From positions 744,001-808,000 of the forward strand of contig JAVHKY010000046.1 in NCBI GenBank assembly GCA_035079385.1: DNA of 64,000 bases. Direction: 5' to 3'. This document shows, in pieces, positions 11,829-22,443 of this stretch. The translations under genes and the position numbers were made by a program. Position 1 is the first letter of the stretch; the number at the start of each line of letters is the position of its first letter. The stretch is from Aspidiotus rigidus (lineage: Eukaryota > Arthropoda > Insecta > Hemiptera > Diaspididae). A model generated the notes under the pieces. It made no database searches and was not told the origin of the DNA. It saw only the letters and a list, made by a program, of their open reading frames with translations.

Positions 11829-13302
11829 TGTTCTTCATACTCCATCATTTATCAAATCATCAGAAACTTTTATTCGGATCTCGGTTCACATCAGCTTACC
11901 TTAACATGATCAAACTGATCGCACGCCAAAAAACTTCACCCTCTTACCCAAAATTACCTACCGCGACCCAACCTTGTAATTACTTATACAACCATAAAAA
12001 CTGTTGGGACCACATTTCACTTTACGTCCGAATTTGTACTTTCGTATTTTTCGAATTTGTACTTTCACGTTTCTCGTCTATTCGATTGTATTTATTTCTG
12101 TATCATCCGCTTTATTCTGTCAACTTGAACATGGCGAACATGGAGGTCGACGTAGACATCGACATTAATTCCGATTTGGTTAGTGTTTAGACTATTCAAT
12201 TTATTAAATTTACGTTTAGAATCGAAATGAGCTCAGATCTCCAATTTCCTCATTCCTTTCTGGCTGGCTTGGTATTACTTTGTTAATCCTAGCTTCTTGT
12301 TGTCACACATATTGAAAAAAAAAAAGGGTGCTATTTAATCACCCGCGAATTGGAAAAGAGAATTAAACTTTAAAAAACGATATTAACACGGGAAAGAAAT
12401 ATATTGAACCCTGTAAATATAAAATCCCGACTTATTCAGATAACTCACGGGAAAAATATCTAATCAAAGACAACGAATTGAAATTTAACAGTAAAAATAT
12501 AAATAAACGACAAGGATTTATAACAACGTCTTAAAAAATGTAATGCAGTAGAAAATTCAGACGGGTAAAAAATGTGTCAAAGAACGACTAAAAAAGACGA
12601 AAAATGAAAGTAAATTATAAAGATTACTCAAGGTTTAGGCATTAATGAAAAAGAAAGTTACAATTACTGAATAATTGAAGCTTTTTTTGATTTGGCGGGC
12701 TGACGCGTTTTCTCTTCTGTCCAAGATTCACGGATTTTTCTTCTAATGAAACATCAACTAAACCTGGACGAATTTTCATGCCTACTATTGTGCTTGCATA
12801 TTGAAAGTTTTAAAAAGTAAGGACATGTGCATGAAGATTTACAGATGTAATCATTGTCATGCATCTCCCACATCATGTAATGTAAATTGTTGAATAGGTA
12901 CTGCAAAGTTTTCCCAATTTTCCTCTGCGGCTTGACCGATCAAAACATCATTTTCCTGTTTTCCACGACTGAACAAGTCGCTGCAGTAGATAAAGTTAAC
13001 GGGTACAGCATGACGTGTTTTTTTGAATACTTAGTCGTTCTCATGGATAATTTATCCATAAATTCACTGGCTTTCATTTCTCTTTTTTTTTGTGGGCAAT
13101 TTATTTTCCCCTAAAAAAAACAACCCTGCAACAAACTTGGAATCATTTAAAAGTGAACTCATCCCCAGTCCTCATTGAACAGAAATTCCCACCATAATGA
13201 GGTTATCTTCGCTCGACGTTGAATTGGTCACTCTCAACTCAACCATTCTCATCTCCTCCTGGGTTTCCATGCTCCATCTTCATGTAAATCTTATTATGCA
13301 GG
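11829..13302 (-). repeat. right arm of large inverted repeat, cut by the BEL/Pao LTR
   Basis: The reverse complement of 7641-8942. It ends abruptly after GCAGG, exactly where the other arm continues differently, and the next bases TGTTCCCG start the LTR. It holds an extra ~270 bp (12003-12275) absent from the left arm. That extra part includes an ATG-led stretch from 12131 (MANMEVDVDIDINSDL) followed by a donor-like G|GTTAGT, which may be the first exon of an element or host gene. No matching downstream exon was found. Confidence 0.8.
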
Positions 13303-13487
13303 TGTTCCCGAATAAAAAGGATTAGGTAGAGGTTGCGCGCATGCGCCGCCGATCTCGTGTCGTGTTTGGTTAGTTACCATGATTTGTAAACCATGATTTG
13401 TATAATTATACTTGTTCGTCGATTAAAAATACTCTCGTTGTGTGTGTCGTGAATTTGGTTCGCCGATTATTCGTTTTTTAAATAACA
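13303..13487 (+). repeat. 5' LTR of BEL/Pao retrotransposon
   Basis: The left edge is set by comparison with the uninterrupted inverted-repeat arm. It begins TGTTCCCG and ends about AATAACA, followed after 3 bp by TGGTCCTCCGAGGTCGGA, which has the TGG start expected of a tRNA primer-binding site. The right edge is an estimate, because no 3' LTR remains in the window to compare with. Confidence 0.6.
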
Positions 13488-13561
13488 ATTTGGTCCTCCG
13501 AGGTCGGATCGGTGAAAAAATTTGTTCGTTTTGTTTAGTGAATTTATTTGTGGTTAAAATC

Positions 13562-14602
13562 ATGGACACACTCAATAAAAGAAAAAGAGTTACCAAGCTC
13601 AATCTTGTTAGGTTAAAAGACCAGATTACACCGGTTTTCCAAAATGAAGGTGGCTTAAGTGATGAAGCAATTGGTTTTCTCGAGTCAATTCTAGCTGAGT
13701 ACAGACTTCTTAAAGTCAAATTTGAGAAAACAATTGATGAGATTTTGCTGGAAGCAGACGATAAAGAACCCACGTACGCTCAGTTAGCGAGCGAGCTCAT
13801 GAAAGAGCTAGATGAGGTTGATGATGTATTATTCAGTGCAGAAAGCAAAGTAAAACAATGCAAAAAAATATCGAACGCAGAAGACGTCACTCGAGCGTTA
13901 TTAAATGTAGGCCCACAGAATAACAGGTCTAGCGAAGAGGACGTGCAGTTGGCTAAACCAAAATTGGCCAATTTGAATGTTCCAACGTTCGATGGAGAAA
14001 TTGTTAATTTTAATTGCTATCGTCAACTCTTCGAGAATTTGATCCATAATAGAACGGACATATCAAATGTTCGAAAATTGCATTATCTTAAGGAATCGTT
14101 TGTCGGTAATGCGCATAAATTGGTCGCTGATTTTCGTCTCGAAGAAAAAGGGTATAAAGAAGCGTGGGCATACGTTTTAGCCAGATTTGATAACCCTAGA
14201 AATACCGTTCGCGCTTGGTTTAAAAGACTGAATAATATTCCGGTGATCAAATCGGAAGCGGAAATTCGCAACCTTGTAGATGAAGTAGACGTCATTATAC
14301 GGGGTCTAAAAGCTCATGGTGAGGAAATCGATGTAAGCTTCTCACAATTTGTAGCCTACCTAGTCTCGATTCGACTTGATATTGAAACTGCGAGAGATTG
14401 GGAAAATTCGGTAACATCGTTAAAAAGTCATCCTACGTATGACGAATTACATGACTTTTTGCAGGTTTGTGCATTTGTTGTCGAAGATCGCGGTATCGTT
14501 GGAAAAGATTTTGAAAGTGTCGAAAAAGCTAAAAAATCATCGTGGTCGAAAAATAAGTTTGAAAAAAAGTCGTTCGTTCTTACTAATAAAATAAAATGTG
14601 TG
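13562..14602 (+). pseudogene. gag: BEL/Pao gag, N-terminal part, interrupted by Polinton
   Basis: The frame starts at ATG 13562 (MDTLNKRKRV) and is open to the Polinton junction. The motif LNVPTFDGEIVNFN followed by a long helical region (LIHNR..., HYLKESFVGNA) is typical of the Pao retrotransposon gag domain (DUF1759). The frame enters the first cysteine of the zinc knuckle just at the junction. The rest of the knuckle (C-x2-C-x3-H-x4-C pattern) lies after 33288 in the matching frame once one copy of the target duplication is discounted. The gag was therefore intact when the Polinton landed. The longer frame from 13442 runs into LTR/leader sequence and is not the real start. Confidence 0.85.
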
Positions 14603-15463
14603 AGTAGTACAGACGGGTCTTTAGGACACTCTCCAATCCAGGTGAAATATTGGTCATTTTCAACAAAATTACACTCCTATAATTTGACCTAAAATATTGC
14701 CCAAAATTTATTCTCTAGAATACGATAAATAAGGTAAATTTGTACCTATGATTTTTTAACGCTCATGGCCGTTCAGGCAAAATTTATTACCAGTATTTAG
14801 CTTATTTTAGACCTTATTTGACTGAAATTACACTCACCAAGGATTTCATTTTCACCAAGGTAGATATATGGTGTATCACTTTTTTACCAAGGCAGGGATA
14901 GAGGATTCCATTTTCAGAGGGCAAGCCTAGGACACTTTCCAAGACCGACTCAATAATTGCGAAATTCATACCACAGACTGGTCTTCAGGACACTTTCCAA
15001 AACAGGTTAAATATTGGTAAAATTCATATCATTCTCAACAAAATTACACTCCTATAATTCGACCTAAAATATTGCCCAAAAACTTATTCTCTAGAATACA
15101 ATAAATAAGGTAAATTCTTTACCTATGATTTTTCAACGCTCACAAACGTTCAGGAAAAATTTATTATCATTATTAATTAGCCTTATTAGCCTTTATCTGG
15201 TAGAAATCACTCTCACTAAGGATATATCATTTTCACCAAGGTGGGGATACAGTATTTCATTTTTGACAAGGTAGGTACTCAGGAACATCAATGACTACAC
15301 TTTTTTATTTCCACGTATACCAAGTACGTTTAGAACACTTTCTGGACACTGTCAAATTTGTCCAAATTGATATCATTTTTATTAATATTTTACTCCTAAA
15401 ATTTGACTCGAAATTGAGGTAAACTTTACCTTATTTTAAAAGGGATTAAATTTTTAACCTCTT
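14603..15463 (+). repeat. left terminal inverted repeat of Polinton
   Basis: Aligns with the reverse complement of 32496-33282. It is built from about 360 bp units. GGACACT-led blocks start at 14624, 14988 and 15344, each followed by TTACACTCCTATAATT-like and GGTAAATT...ACCTATGATTTTT-like sequence. The left copy has about 60 bp near 15355-15415 that the right copy lacks. Confidence 0.92.
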
Positions 15464-15583
15464 ACCATCTATGAATTTTTCAACGCTCACAAACGTTAAG
15501 GGATAATTTATTACCAATATTTAGCAAGGACACTCATCATAAAACTTTTAAAAGAAAATTGTAAAAATTATAATATTTATTCT

Positions 15584-16369
15584 CTAACTAGTTTCCATAC
15601 TTACTGAACCATTTTTTAGCAGCTCAAAAAACGGATTTGTTGGTGAGTAAGTAAATTTGGGCACAGACGAATGATTTGTTGAAATATTTTGATTTGAAGA
15701 ATTAGAGTTATTAGGTGCAACAATAATTTTCCATTCACTAGCTAAGTGAGGATAATTTCTAAGAAGACTATCTACTTGTTGTCTATGAGAGTAGAATTCG
15801 TTCAAAGTCATTGAAAGTTGACCAATTTTACCATGTTCACCCCATAATTTACCTATCCATCGTAAACGTCTCCCATAAGAATCAGAAATATTAAAATTTT
15901 CTTTCAATATTACTTTGAAAGTTTGAGGTACTCTACCAGATAAGTACTCTACTATATAGGTTTGATAAAATAATTCTAAATAATAACCATATACGCACTG
16001 AGTATACAATAACTGAATTTGTACATTATTAAGATGAATTTTACCTTGCTCAAGAAAATTAAATAAATCATTATAAGTTGTTTGCGATATATCAGGCATA
16101 ATCCAGTCAACTGAAACAGGAGTATGTAAAAATAGCTTCAACCAATTGTTGAACTCTTCACCAACCAATTTTACTTGAACCGATTGCTTTTTAAATAATT
16201 TTGTGACGATGCTGCGAAAACGTATAGGAATAATTATTTCCCCATGCAAAATACCACATTGAATTTTTTCAAAGGACGCACTATCACGCTTAGCTATTTT
16301 CATAATTGAAAGAATACGCTTCATATCCTTATACGCTGCTTCGATTTCCGAAAGAGAACTCGAACTCAT
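15584..16369 (-). CDS. Polinton-borne protein of unknown family, paralogue A
   Basis: A 261-codon intact frame from the ATG at 16369 (MSSSSLSEIEAAYKDMKRIL). The longer frame would need a GTG start. It is a soluble helical protein with a Ser/Asn-rich C-terminal tail. It aligns by eye with the product of 25213-25878: HGEIIIPIRFRS against SGEIQIPALLKS, a shared GYyLE-type motif near the middle, NISDSYGRRLRWIGKLW against DISSRHALRLRNVGRVW, and LNEFYSHRQQVDSLLRN against FDEFYRRLDEIELMMKN. Both end near a Trp-containing ASEWK/ARQWFK motif. The two genes lie near opposite ends of the element and point outward. The function is unknown. Confidence 0.8.
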   Translation of the reverse strand: MSSSSLSEIEAAYKDMKRILSIMKIAKRDSASFEKIQCGILHGEIIIPIRFRSIVTKLFKKQSVQVKLVGEEFNNWLKLFLHTPVSVDWIMPDISQTTYNDLFNFLEQGKIHLNNVQIQLLYTQCVYGYYLELFYQTYIVEYLSGRVPQTFKVILKENFNISDSYGRRLRWIGKLWGEHGKIGQLSMTLNEFYSHRQQVDSLLRNYPHLASEWKIIVAPNNSNSSNQNISTNHSSVPKFTYSPTNPFFELLKNGSVSMETS

Positions 16370-16551
16370 TATTACACGTTGTTCCCGCACTTTCTGTTTT
16401 TCACACTATTTACAATACTGGTTTTTCAACCCCTTTGTAAAGAGTACATTCAACACTCAGAATATTATCAAATTATTGAATTTTTTCTGGATTATACTTG
16501 TCGATGTTATTTTACTTTAATTTACATTCAATCCTCCAATAAATAATGTGA

Positions 16552-16690
16552 CTAAAAAAGATTTAAAAAATATACTAGATAAAAATGAGAAAATTATATG
16601 TAAACAATGTAATAGAAAAAGAGTTACAACATTATATTATTGATAACAAATATAAGAAAAAATGAGTTTATAAATGTCCTAAATGTGTAT
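16552..16690 (+). pseudogene. decayed zinc-ribbon gene fragment
   Basis: Reading plus-strand frames gives a CKQCNRKRVTTLYY block, a stop, then YKCPKCVFT in another frame. That is two CxxC pairs spaced like a zinc ribbon but broken by stops and frame changes. It resembles the layout of the intact 86-residue zinc-ribbon gene at 24026-24286. Confidence 0.4.
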
Positions 16691-16731
16691 TTACATAAAA
16701 GGAAAAGCTTTTAAAAAATTTTTTCATGTAA

Positions 16732-17031
16732 ATGGAGGTCTACAAAGATTCTTTTGTTGATAAAGATGAGTTTGATTTTGAAAATATTATACCATATTTC
16801 AAAGTTCCTTTTGATAGAACAAGATCAAATTATGAAACTTTAATGGACCCCCTTTCTGATAAAATTCAACATTTACCTGAAGAAAAAAAGAAAAAGTATA
16901 CTAAACTAATGATCAATATTATTGCTCACCTAAGTGTTTTATCTAGAATGGTTGAAAGAGAAATAGAAAATCTAAATATTCCTCAGAAAGATTTTAAATC
17001 TGACGTGGTAATAAATTATGTACGTGATTGA
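16732..17031 (+). CDS. small Polinton protein, unknown
   Basis: A 99-codon frame from MEVYKDSFVDKDEFDFENII, acidic at the N-terminus and mostly helical after residue 40, with no cysteine motif or membrane segment. It is AT-rich like its neighbours, which supports it as an element gene. I do not recognise it. It sits between paralogue A (minus) and the 3' end of the polymerase gene (minus), so it is transcribed against both. Confidence 0.55.
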   Translation: MEVYKDSFVDKDEFDFENIIPYFKVPFDRTRSNYETLMDPLSDKIQHLPEEKKKKYTKLMINIIAHLSVLSRMVEREIENLNIPQKDFKSDVVINYVRD

Positions 17032-17210
17032 ATATTATTGCTTCAAAATTATACTATCAAATATTGATTAAATAGGTGTGAAGAAAAATGTTTGTTAAAA
17101 TGATACAATACTAAGATATAAATTTATACAACATGTTAAAAATCTTAATAAAAAGGAATTTATTGTAAATTAAGTATAAAATATTAAAATACAACCAAAG
17201 CTATAAGATA

Positions 17211-17348
17211 ATGGAAAACGTTGGAGAAATTCATCTTTATATTAGTATTTATAATGAAATTATAAAGCAAACTATAAGAAATTTTGAAGCTACTCTAAAT
17301 TCTTTTGGTGAATTAAATCAATTTAATAATCTTCAAAACAATCAATAA
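17211..17348 (+). CDS. possible 45-codon peptide
   Basis: A short frame beginning MENVGEIHLYISIYNEIIKQ, helical and without known motifs, in line with the preceding small gene. It may be a micro-gene or chance in this AT-rich block. Confidence 0.3.
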   Translation: MENVGEIHLYISIYNEIIKQTIRNFEATLNSFGELNQFNNLQNNQ

Positions 17349-17461
17349 GAAATATCAGATTTTATGACCTTTTTATGTTTTTTTTGCCTTTATAAAAATT
17401 TAAAATTAATATTCATTAATAACTTCAATTTTTTCCTCCATCACCGTTGCAAAAGATTTCC

Positions 17462-17583
17462 AATGCAAGAGAAGCAAGGTTTACACAATTGCAAAAATGT
17501 TTTAATAAGGTAATGCGTTTCAATACTTTGTATCATCATCAGACGTACAGTTGCGATCGTGTCAACCTTGCTTCTCTTGCATT
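17462..17583. repeat. hairpin-forming inverted repeat with hammerhead-like core
   Basis: AATGCAAGAGAAGCAAGG at 17462 is repeated as its complement at 17565-17583. Between the arms the minus strand reads CTGATGA (17542-17536), a 14 nt segment able to form ATAC/GTAT, then GAAAC. That is the skeleton of a hammerhead ribozyme, but stems I and III are poor. It lies between two convergent gene sets and may be a short inserted repeat. Confidence 0.5.
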
Positions 17584-17711
17584 TAATATTCATTTTCAAG
17601 TTATTATCTGGTTCATCTTCATCTCCAGATTCGTATCTTTCCAAATATACTATTATTAAAATTATCTTCTTCCATTTTGAATGAATTAAATTATCTATTT
17701 AAAATTTATAT

Positions 17712-20700
17712 TTAATTTTCAATAATGTATCCGTATGGTATAGTGTCATAATTGGGTAAGATTACTCTTTTATCATACTCAAATTTGAACTTTTTAGTTT
17801 CAATTTTATTTACTAAATTTTTAGTTTTTGTGTCCCTATTTATTCTATTATAAGTCAAGTCTATAGAAGTCTGTTTTGGTTCTTCCTTATATTCCTCAAT
17901 TAGTTTTATCATAGCGCTACCATTCAACTTTTCTAAATTTTGATAATTCAAAGTAAATCCCTTTATTTTAGTTACCTTTTTACCTAATTTTGTTTCATAA
18001 TAATAACTTTTGGGACCTGTTGATGCCCACAGCTTTATATAGTCATCTTTTTCTAGTTCATCTGTCCATTCTCCAAGCATGTCACCTGTCTTAACTGTAT
18101 TTTCACCATCATCAAAATATACTATGGAATCTGTATCACAATAAATTACTGCCTCATTTAATTTATCCAGTTTTTCATACAGTCTTAATCTAGCATTTGC
18201 TGTTGTAAATAGAGCAATATAAATATTTGTACTGGTATTATTCTCAACATAGTGATCCTTGAATTTATAACTCATCTGTGCCATCTCATCTGTCAAATAA
18301 TTCACATTTATATCTGTCAATCTATCATCGAGTAATATTTCATAAAATCTTTGTACATCAGTCACATATTCTGTTTGACCCATATTTTGTCTTTGGCCAA
18401 ACTTTCCCCATAAACTATTCAAACATATTTTGGCTACAGCTCTTCTACCTGGATTTACTTCAATTTTATCAGGATCCAACTGAATACCTAGTTTCTCCTT
18501 TATATCTTGTATATATTCTTCATTTGAATTATAATTATGAGGACTAGATTCTAATTTTATTTTCATAAAATCTTTGACATATCCTTTGAATAAATTCTTA
18601 GTTTTCTTTTCAAAATGCCATACCTCATAAATTTCTACAATCTCATGCCCTTTTTCAATTGCTTTATTAACTTCAATAGTTGACCATGTTCCAGTAATCA
18701 TTCTTTCATTTTCACTATGGAGGCATTTTCTTATTTTCTTTTCAGCACATTTCAAACATAATGGGAATAATAATTTTTCACTTTTATCCATTTTAACCTT
18801 GACTGGCAATACTGGATGATATAACTTCTTGGGAGGTAAAACTTTACATTTTATTATTCCAAACCATTTCTTAGAATAATAATCTGGTTTAATAATCTTT
18901 TCTGGATGACCTACAGGGTACCAGTCATAAAACTGAACAGTGGGGTATAAACTACAAGCATCTATGTACTTAATCTTCTTCCTCTTACTAGATTTAGTCC
19001 AAAGTTTAAATGTGTTAGTTCTTCCTCCAAAGAATGCATCCCTTGGATTCAAAGGCTCAAATATTTCTGGTTTTTCACTATTTTTATACTCCGGTGATTT
19101 AGTCCATTTACATTCCCACACTTCAACTAAATTATATCCTGCTTCCTTTATTTGATTACTTCTCTCTTTTGTTTTTTCATATAAGTCACCCATTTCTTCC
19201 TTATTAACATTATTTATAGTACTCTCACTGTAACATTTTCTACAACCATGCCAGTAACATCCATGATACTGATACACAGTGTTAGTATTCTCATCAAAAC
19301 CATCAACTTTTGCTCCACAAATCATTTGTTCACCACCATTCAGAGCGTGTTTTATATTAGGATTTTCTAGGTGATTTAACCAACTTATAGATTGTTTTGA
19401 ATATTTTTCTTCAATAGGTTCATCTACGACAGCTATTGTATTATTCTGTAAATATTTAGATCTGAAGATAGCCATACAAACACTTGCAATGGTTAAATAC
19501 TGGAATGGATCTATATTTGCAATATCTAGAAATGCTTCTCTGAATTTTAGGCAACCTTTTCTTAAAATATCTACATCTGAGTCACAATATTCTCGAAGTT
19601 CTTTCTCCATATCAAAAATGTAATTTTCTTGAACTCTCTGTAAATACCATTCTAAAAATTTTTTCCTGCCTTCTGGTTTCATTTGATTATAACCATAATA
19701 CTTTTTGTTTGGGATTGGTCCAACATAATGCTCATTCTCTTTGGTATTAAATAAATGCGGGAAGTATCCCTTCTTTAATTCAGTTAAACCAAAAGTCTTA
19801 GGGAAATCACTTAGAGGTCCTTGAACAAAATTACTACTGTCAATAATTTTTAATCTTATTGAGGGTATTTCCAATAGCATAAGTTTTGTTCCATTATAAA
19901 TTGTATAAGGTTTTTGAGTATTTTCAACACAATACTTCAATATAAACTGTGAATCATAACCTTTGGCATAGTGAGCTATGAATGTATAATCTTTATGTTC
20001 CTGTGATATCAACCATTTACAAAATTCATCATTTGTTTTGAATTCATTTTTATTACCTTTAAAGTCATGAACATTCACTAAATTTGGTATATGAGTACCT
20101 GTTTCTTGTTGAGCCTCATAATCAAAGAATTTATATTTTTCAGTATAAGTACATTTAGGTATTTTTTTCTCTTCTTCTTCTCCAAATATTTCATTTGCAA
20201 AATGAAATGGATTTAGCCTATCTAACAATTCTTGCTTATTCATTTTTGAAAAACCTCGTATTTTTTCTGCTTTGGCTTTTGCTCTCAATTCATTCAGATC
20301 ATAGTCTTTTATGGGCTTAACAAACTCTCGGAAATTGCCTTTGCATAGGCAAACTTCTCTCTTACATTTACCTCCTATTTGTCTTTTCCATTGCATATAA
20401 CATTTATGAGTCTTTATTTCAACTTCTTTCCAACAATTCCTGCATTGTTCAATTCCACATTTGTGTGGGGATCCTGGGGATCCAATAGCTGAATATTCCC
20501 TAACATTTTCACTGCACGTATTAAAGTTTACATTATTTCTGAAACAGAACTTATTACAATATAAGCATTTGAATACACTGTCACAAACTTCCTTATGGTT
20601 ATCAAAACAGTCTTGATTAAAACAGTATCTATTACAATCTTTACAGTAAATTCTCTTTTTTGTGTCAGCTGTATGCTCATCCTGAAAACATAAAATACAT

Positions 20701-22022
20701 TTTCTTGCCATTTTTAGACACTTATGTCTGTCTTTATGTTCATAAGGTCTAATGCATTCATGACAATAATAACTAGAGCCAAGAAACCCAGCCATCTTTG
20801 TGATTACATCAAAATGATTTCCATTCTTATATAAATATACTTTTATATCCTTTTTTGGTCCTTTATATACAACAGAATTGAAATTTTCTGCACAAACAAC
20901 ATTTATCTGAATATTCATTAGTTTCTCCAAATTTTTGATATCATCCAATGTGAAACCTTCCTGATTATAGTATCCTAGTTGATTACATAATTGATTAGTC
21001 AGATCTGTCTGTAATTTTCTCCCTTTACGAATATACGTAATTTCATTTTTAGAAAATTCTTTACTAAGTACAGCATTAATTGGGGGATTCTCTTCCGGGT
21101 AAGTTAATGCTACAACTACAGCTCTAGGGCAACATAGATTATCTTTATTTATTATTTGAACAATAGAAGTTTTGGTTTGTTTGGCGTAAGCTAAGTTCAA
21201 AATTTTGGTATTATGACCTCCTTGGGGCATTGCAATTACATTTATATTGAAAGTAGATGTTGTTAGATCAAGTTGTTCTTTTGAAGTCAAGATGTTTGAA
21301 ATAGTTTCCATCAATGTTTCTACCAATTCTTGAGTTGAAGCACCTGTTTGATAACCTGTTGATATAGGTGTATTAAGCACAGAATTTTGTACAACAATAT
21401 TTATTCTATCTGATCTTCTGAAGTTGGTACGTTTTTTAGCAACTTCAATCATTTCTCTAAGTGCCCTAGTTATTAAATCTACTTGTTCATCCCTTGAAGG
21501 TTCTAATATCAATTCTGAATTTTTAATATAAATGGTATAATCAATTTGATATGCTCTAAACTTTTGAACATACCGAGATCTATGCTCAGTAATGTCAATA
21601 ATAGTCTCTTCTTTTACTGGTTTTTCAACTTCTGGTTCAAAAAATGAATCCTCAAAAGAAAAAACATCATTTAAATGTGTAGGAGTGTCATTTCTCAATA
21701 CATTAATTAAATCTGTTTTTTTCATTTTATAGTATCCTTTTATATTTCTCTCCTTTGCAATTTTTTGTAAATCTTTTACTGTTGATTCATTTAAATGTAC
21801 AGGAGTGTCATTTCTCAATACATTAATTAGATCTGCTTTCTTTATCTTATAATATCCTTTTATATTTCTCTCCTTTGCAATTTTTCTTAATTCTTTTACA
21901 GTTGGAGCCTTGGGTGGTGGTTCAATATTCAATAATCTGAGTAAATCAGCTTTCCTCATTTTACTATAACCTCTTAAGTTCCTACCTGTGGCAATGCTTC
22001 TCAATTGTTTTACCGTGTTCAT
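17712..22022 (-). CDS. Polinton DNA polymerase B (protein-primed type, DNA_pol_B_2)
   Basis: An intact 1436-codon frame. The N-terminus has three SAP-like repeats (about residues 1-32, 43-75 and 83-115, e.g. TVKELRKIAKERNIKGYYKI) and a fourth lies near 585-615 (RAKAKAEKIRGFSKMNKQ). A cysteine/histidine-rich region spans about 415-565. The exonuclease domain shows FDYEAQQ (about 633), HYAKGYDSQF (about 684) and YCDSDVDIL (about 815). Polymerase motifs are DACSLYP (about 1024), KICLNSLWGKFGQ (about 1204) and YCDTDS (about 1297). Catalytic aspartates of motifs A and C are present. In Exo II the usual Asn is Tyr. The enzyme would replicate the element, probably by protein priming. It is long for the family because of the N-terminal repeats and zinc region. 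The frame is unbroken, so the element may be young or under selection. Confidence 0.97.
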   Translation of the reverse strand: MNTVKQLRSIATGRNLRGYSKMRKADLLRLLNIEPPPKAPTVKELRKIAKERNIKGYYKIKKADLINVLRNDTPVHLNESTVKDLQKIAKERNIKGYYKMKKTDLINVLRNDTPTHLNDVFSFEDSFFEPEVEKPVKEETIIDITEHRSRYVQKFRAYQIDYTIYIKNSELILEPSRDEQVDLITRALREMIEVAKKRTNFRRSDRINIVVQNSVLNTPISTGYQTGASTQELVETLMETISNILTSKEQLDLTTSTFNINVIAMPQGGHNTKILNLAYAKQTKTSIVQIINKDNLCCPRAVVVALTYPEENPPINAVLSKEFSKNEITYIRKGRKLQTDLTNQLCNQLGYYNQEGFTLDDIKNLEKLMNIQINVVCAENFNSVVYKGPKKDIKVYLYKNGNHFDVITKMAGFLGSSYYCHECIRPYEHKDRHKCLKMARKCILCFQDEHTADTKKRIYCKDCNRYCFNQDCFDNHKEVCDSVFKCLYCNKFCFRNNVNFNTCSENVREYSAIGSPGSPHKCGIEQCRNCWKEVEIKTHKCYMQWKRQIGGKCKREVCLCKGNFREFVKPIKDYDLNELRAKAKAEKIRGFSKMNKQELLDRLNPFHFANEIFGEEEEKKIPKCTYTEKYKFFDYEAQQETGTHIPNLVNVHDFKGNKNEFKTNDEFCKWLISQEHKDYTFIAHYAKGYDSQFILKYCVENTQKPYTIYNGTKLMLLEIPSIRLKIIDSSNFVQGPLSDFPKTFGLTELKKGYFPHLFNTKENEHYVGPIPNKKYYGYNQMKPEGRKKFLEWYLQRVQENYIFDMEKELREYCDSDVDILRKGCLKFREAFLDIANIDPFQYLTIASVCMAIFRSKYLQNNTIAVVDEPIEEKYSKQSISWLNHLENPNIKHALNGGEQMICGAKVDGFDENTNTVYQYHGCYWHGCRKCYSESTINNVNKEEMGDLYEKTKERSNQIKEAGYNLVEVWECKWTKSPEYKNSEKPEIFEPLNPRDAFFGGRTNTFKLWTKSSKRKKIKYIDACSLYPTVQFYDWYPVGHPEKIIKPDYYSKKWFGIIKCKVLPPKKLYHPVLPVKVKMDKSEKLLFPLCLKCAEKKIRKCLHSENERMITGTWSTIEVNKAIEKGHEIVEIYEVWHFEKKTKNLFKGYVKDFMKIKLESSPHNYNSNEEYIQDIKEKLGIQLDPDKIEVNPGRRAVAKICLNSLWGKFGQRQNMGQTEYVTDVQRFYEILLDDRLTDINVNYLTDEMAQMSYKFKDHYVENNTSTNIYIALFTTANARLRLYEKLDKLNEAVIYCDTDSIVYFDDGENTVKTGDMLGEWTDELEKDDYIKLWASTGPKSYYYETKLGKKVTKIKGFTLNYQNLEKLNGSAMIKLIEEYKEEPKQTSIDLTYNRINRDTKTKNLVNKIETKKFKFEYDKRVILPNYDTIPYGYIIEN

Positions 22023-22134
22023 TTTTTCTTTTTATAGACAATTTCAATTTTTATATGTTATTTATTAGACAAAAATTTTATAAATAAAAATATTTTTTCT
22101 TTTCATTCTAAATTTTATAAATATTTTAATGATA

Positions 22135-22443
22135 TTATTGAGCGGTAATGAGTACAAAATTATTATTCTCCTTTGTTAATTCAAGTCTTCTTTTATGATA
22201 ATTTGACTTTAGATGAGCATTATAGCTTAAGAATTTAACTATCCTTCCACATTCACACTGTTTCTCAATAAACTTCTTACTATCTATATACTTTTTCATT
22301 ATTTCATTCCTGCAATCTTTACACCAATGTTGACTTTTATTAAATTCACTCCCTTTTTTCATTTGTTTACACTTTGAACAATGGCGGACATCATATGTTT
22401 CTACTAATTTTAAAATTGCTTTAAGTTTATTAGACAGCTCCAT
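22135..22443 (-). CDS. small zinc-binding protein
   Basis: 102 codons, 112 bp upstream of the polymerase gene and on the same strand. Two metal-binding clusters are visible: C-x2-C (HCSKCKQMKKGSEFN) with WCKDC, then CECG followed by two spaced His (NAHLKSNYHKRR). The first part resembles the treble-clef/HNH-like zinc modules common beside viral and phage nucleases, but I see no nuclease residues. The likely role is DNA or RNA binding, by inference only. Confidence 0.65.
   Translation of the reverse strand: MELSNKLKAILKLVETYDVRHCSKCKQMKKGSEFNKSQHWCKDCRNEIMKKYIDSKKFIEKQCECGRIVKFLSYNAHLKSNYHKRRLELTKENNNFVLITAQ

Noticed and set aside
11735..12190. 151-codon plus-strand frame
   Set aside because: Its first two thirds are ordinary repeat sequence shared in reverse with the other arm. 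Only the last ATG-led part looks exon-like and is noted with the repeat arm.
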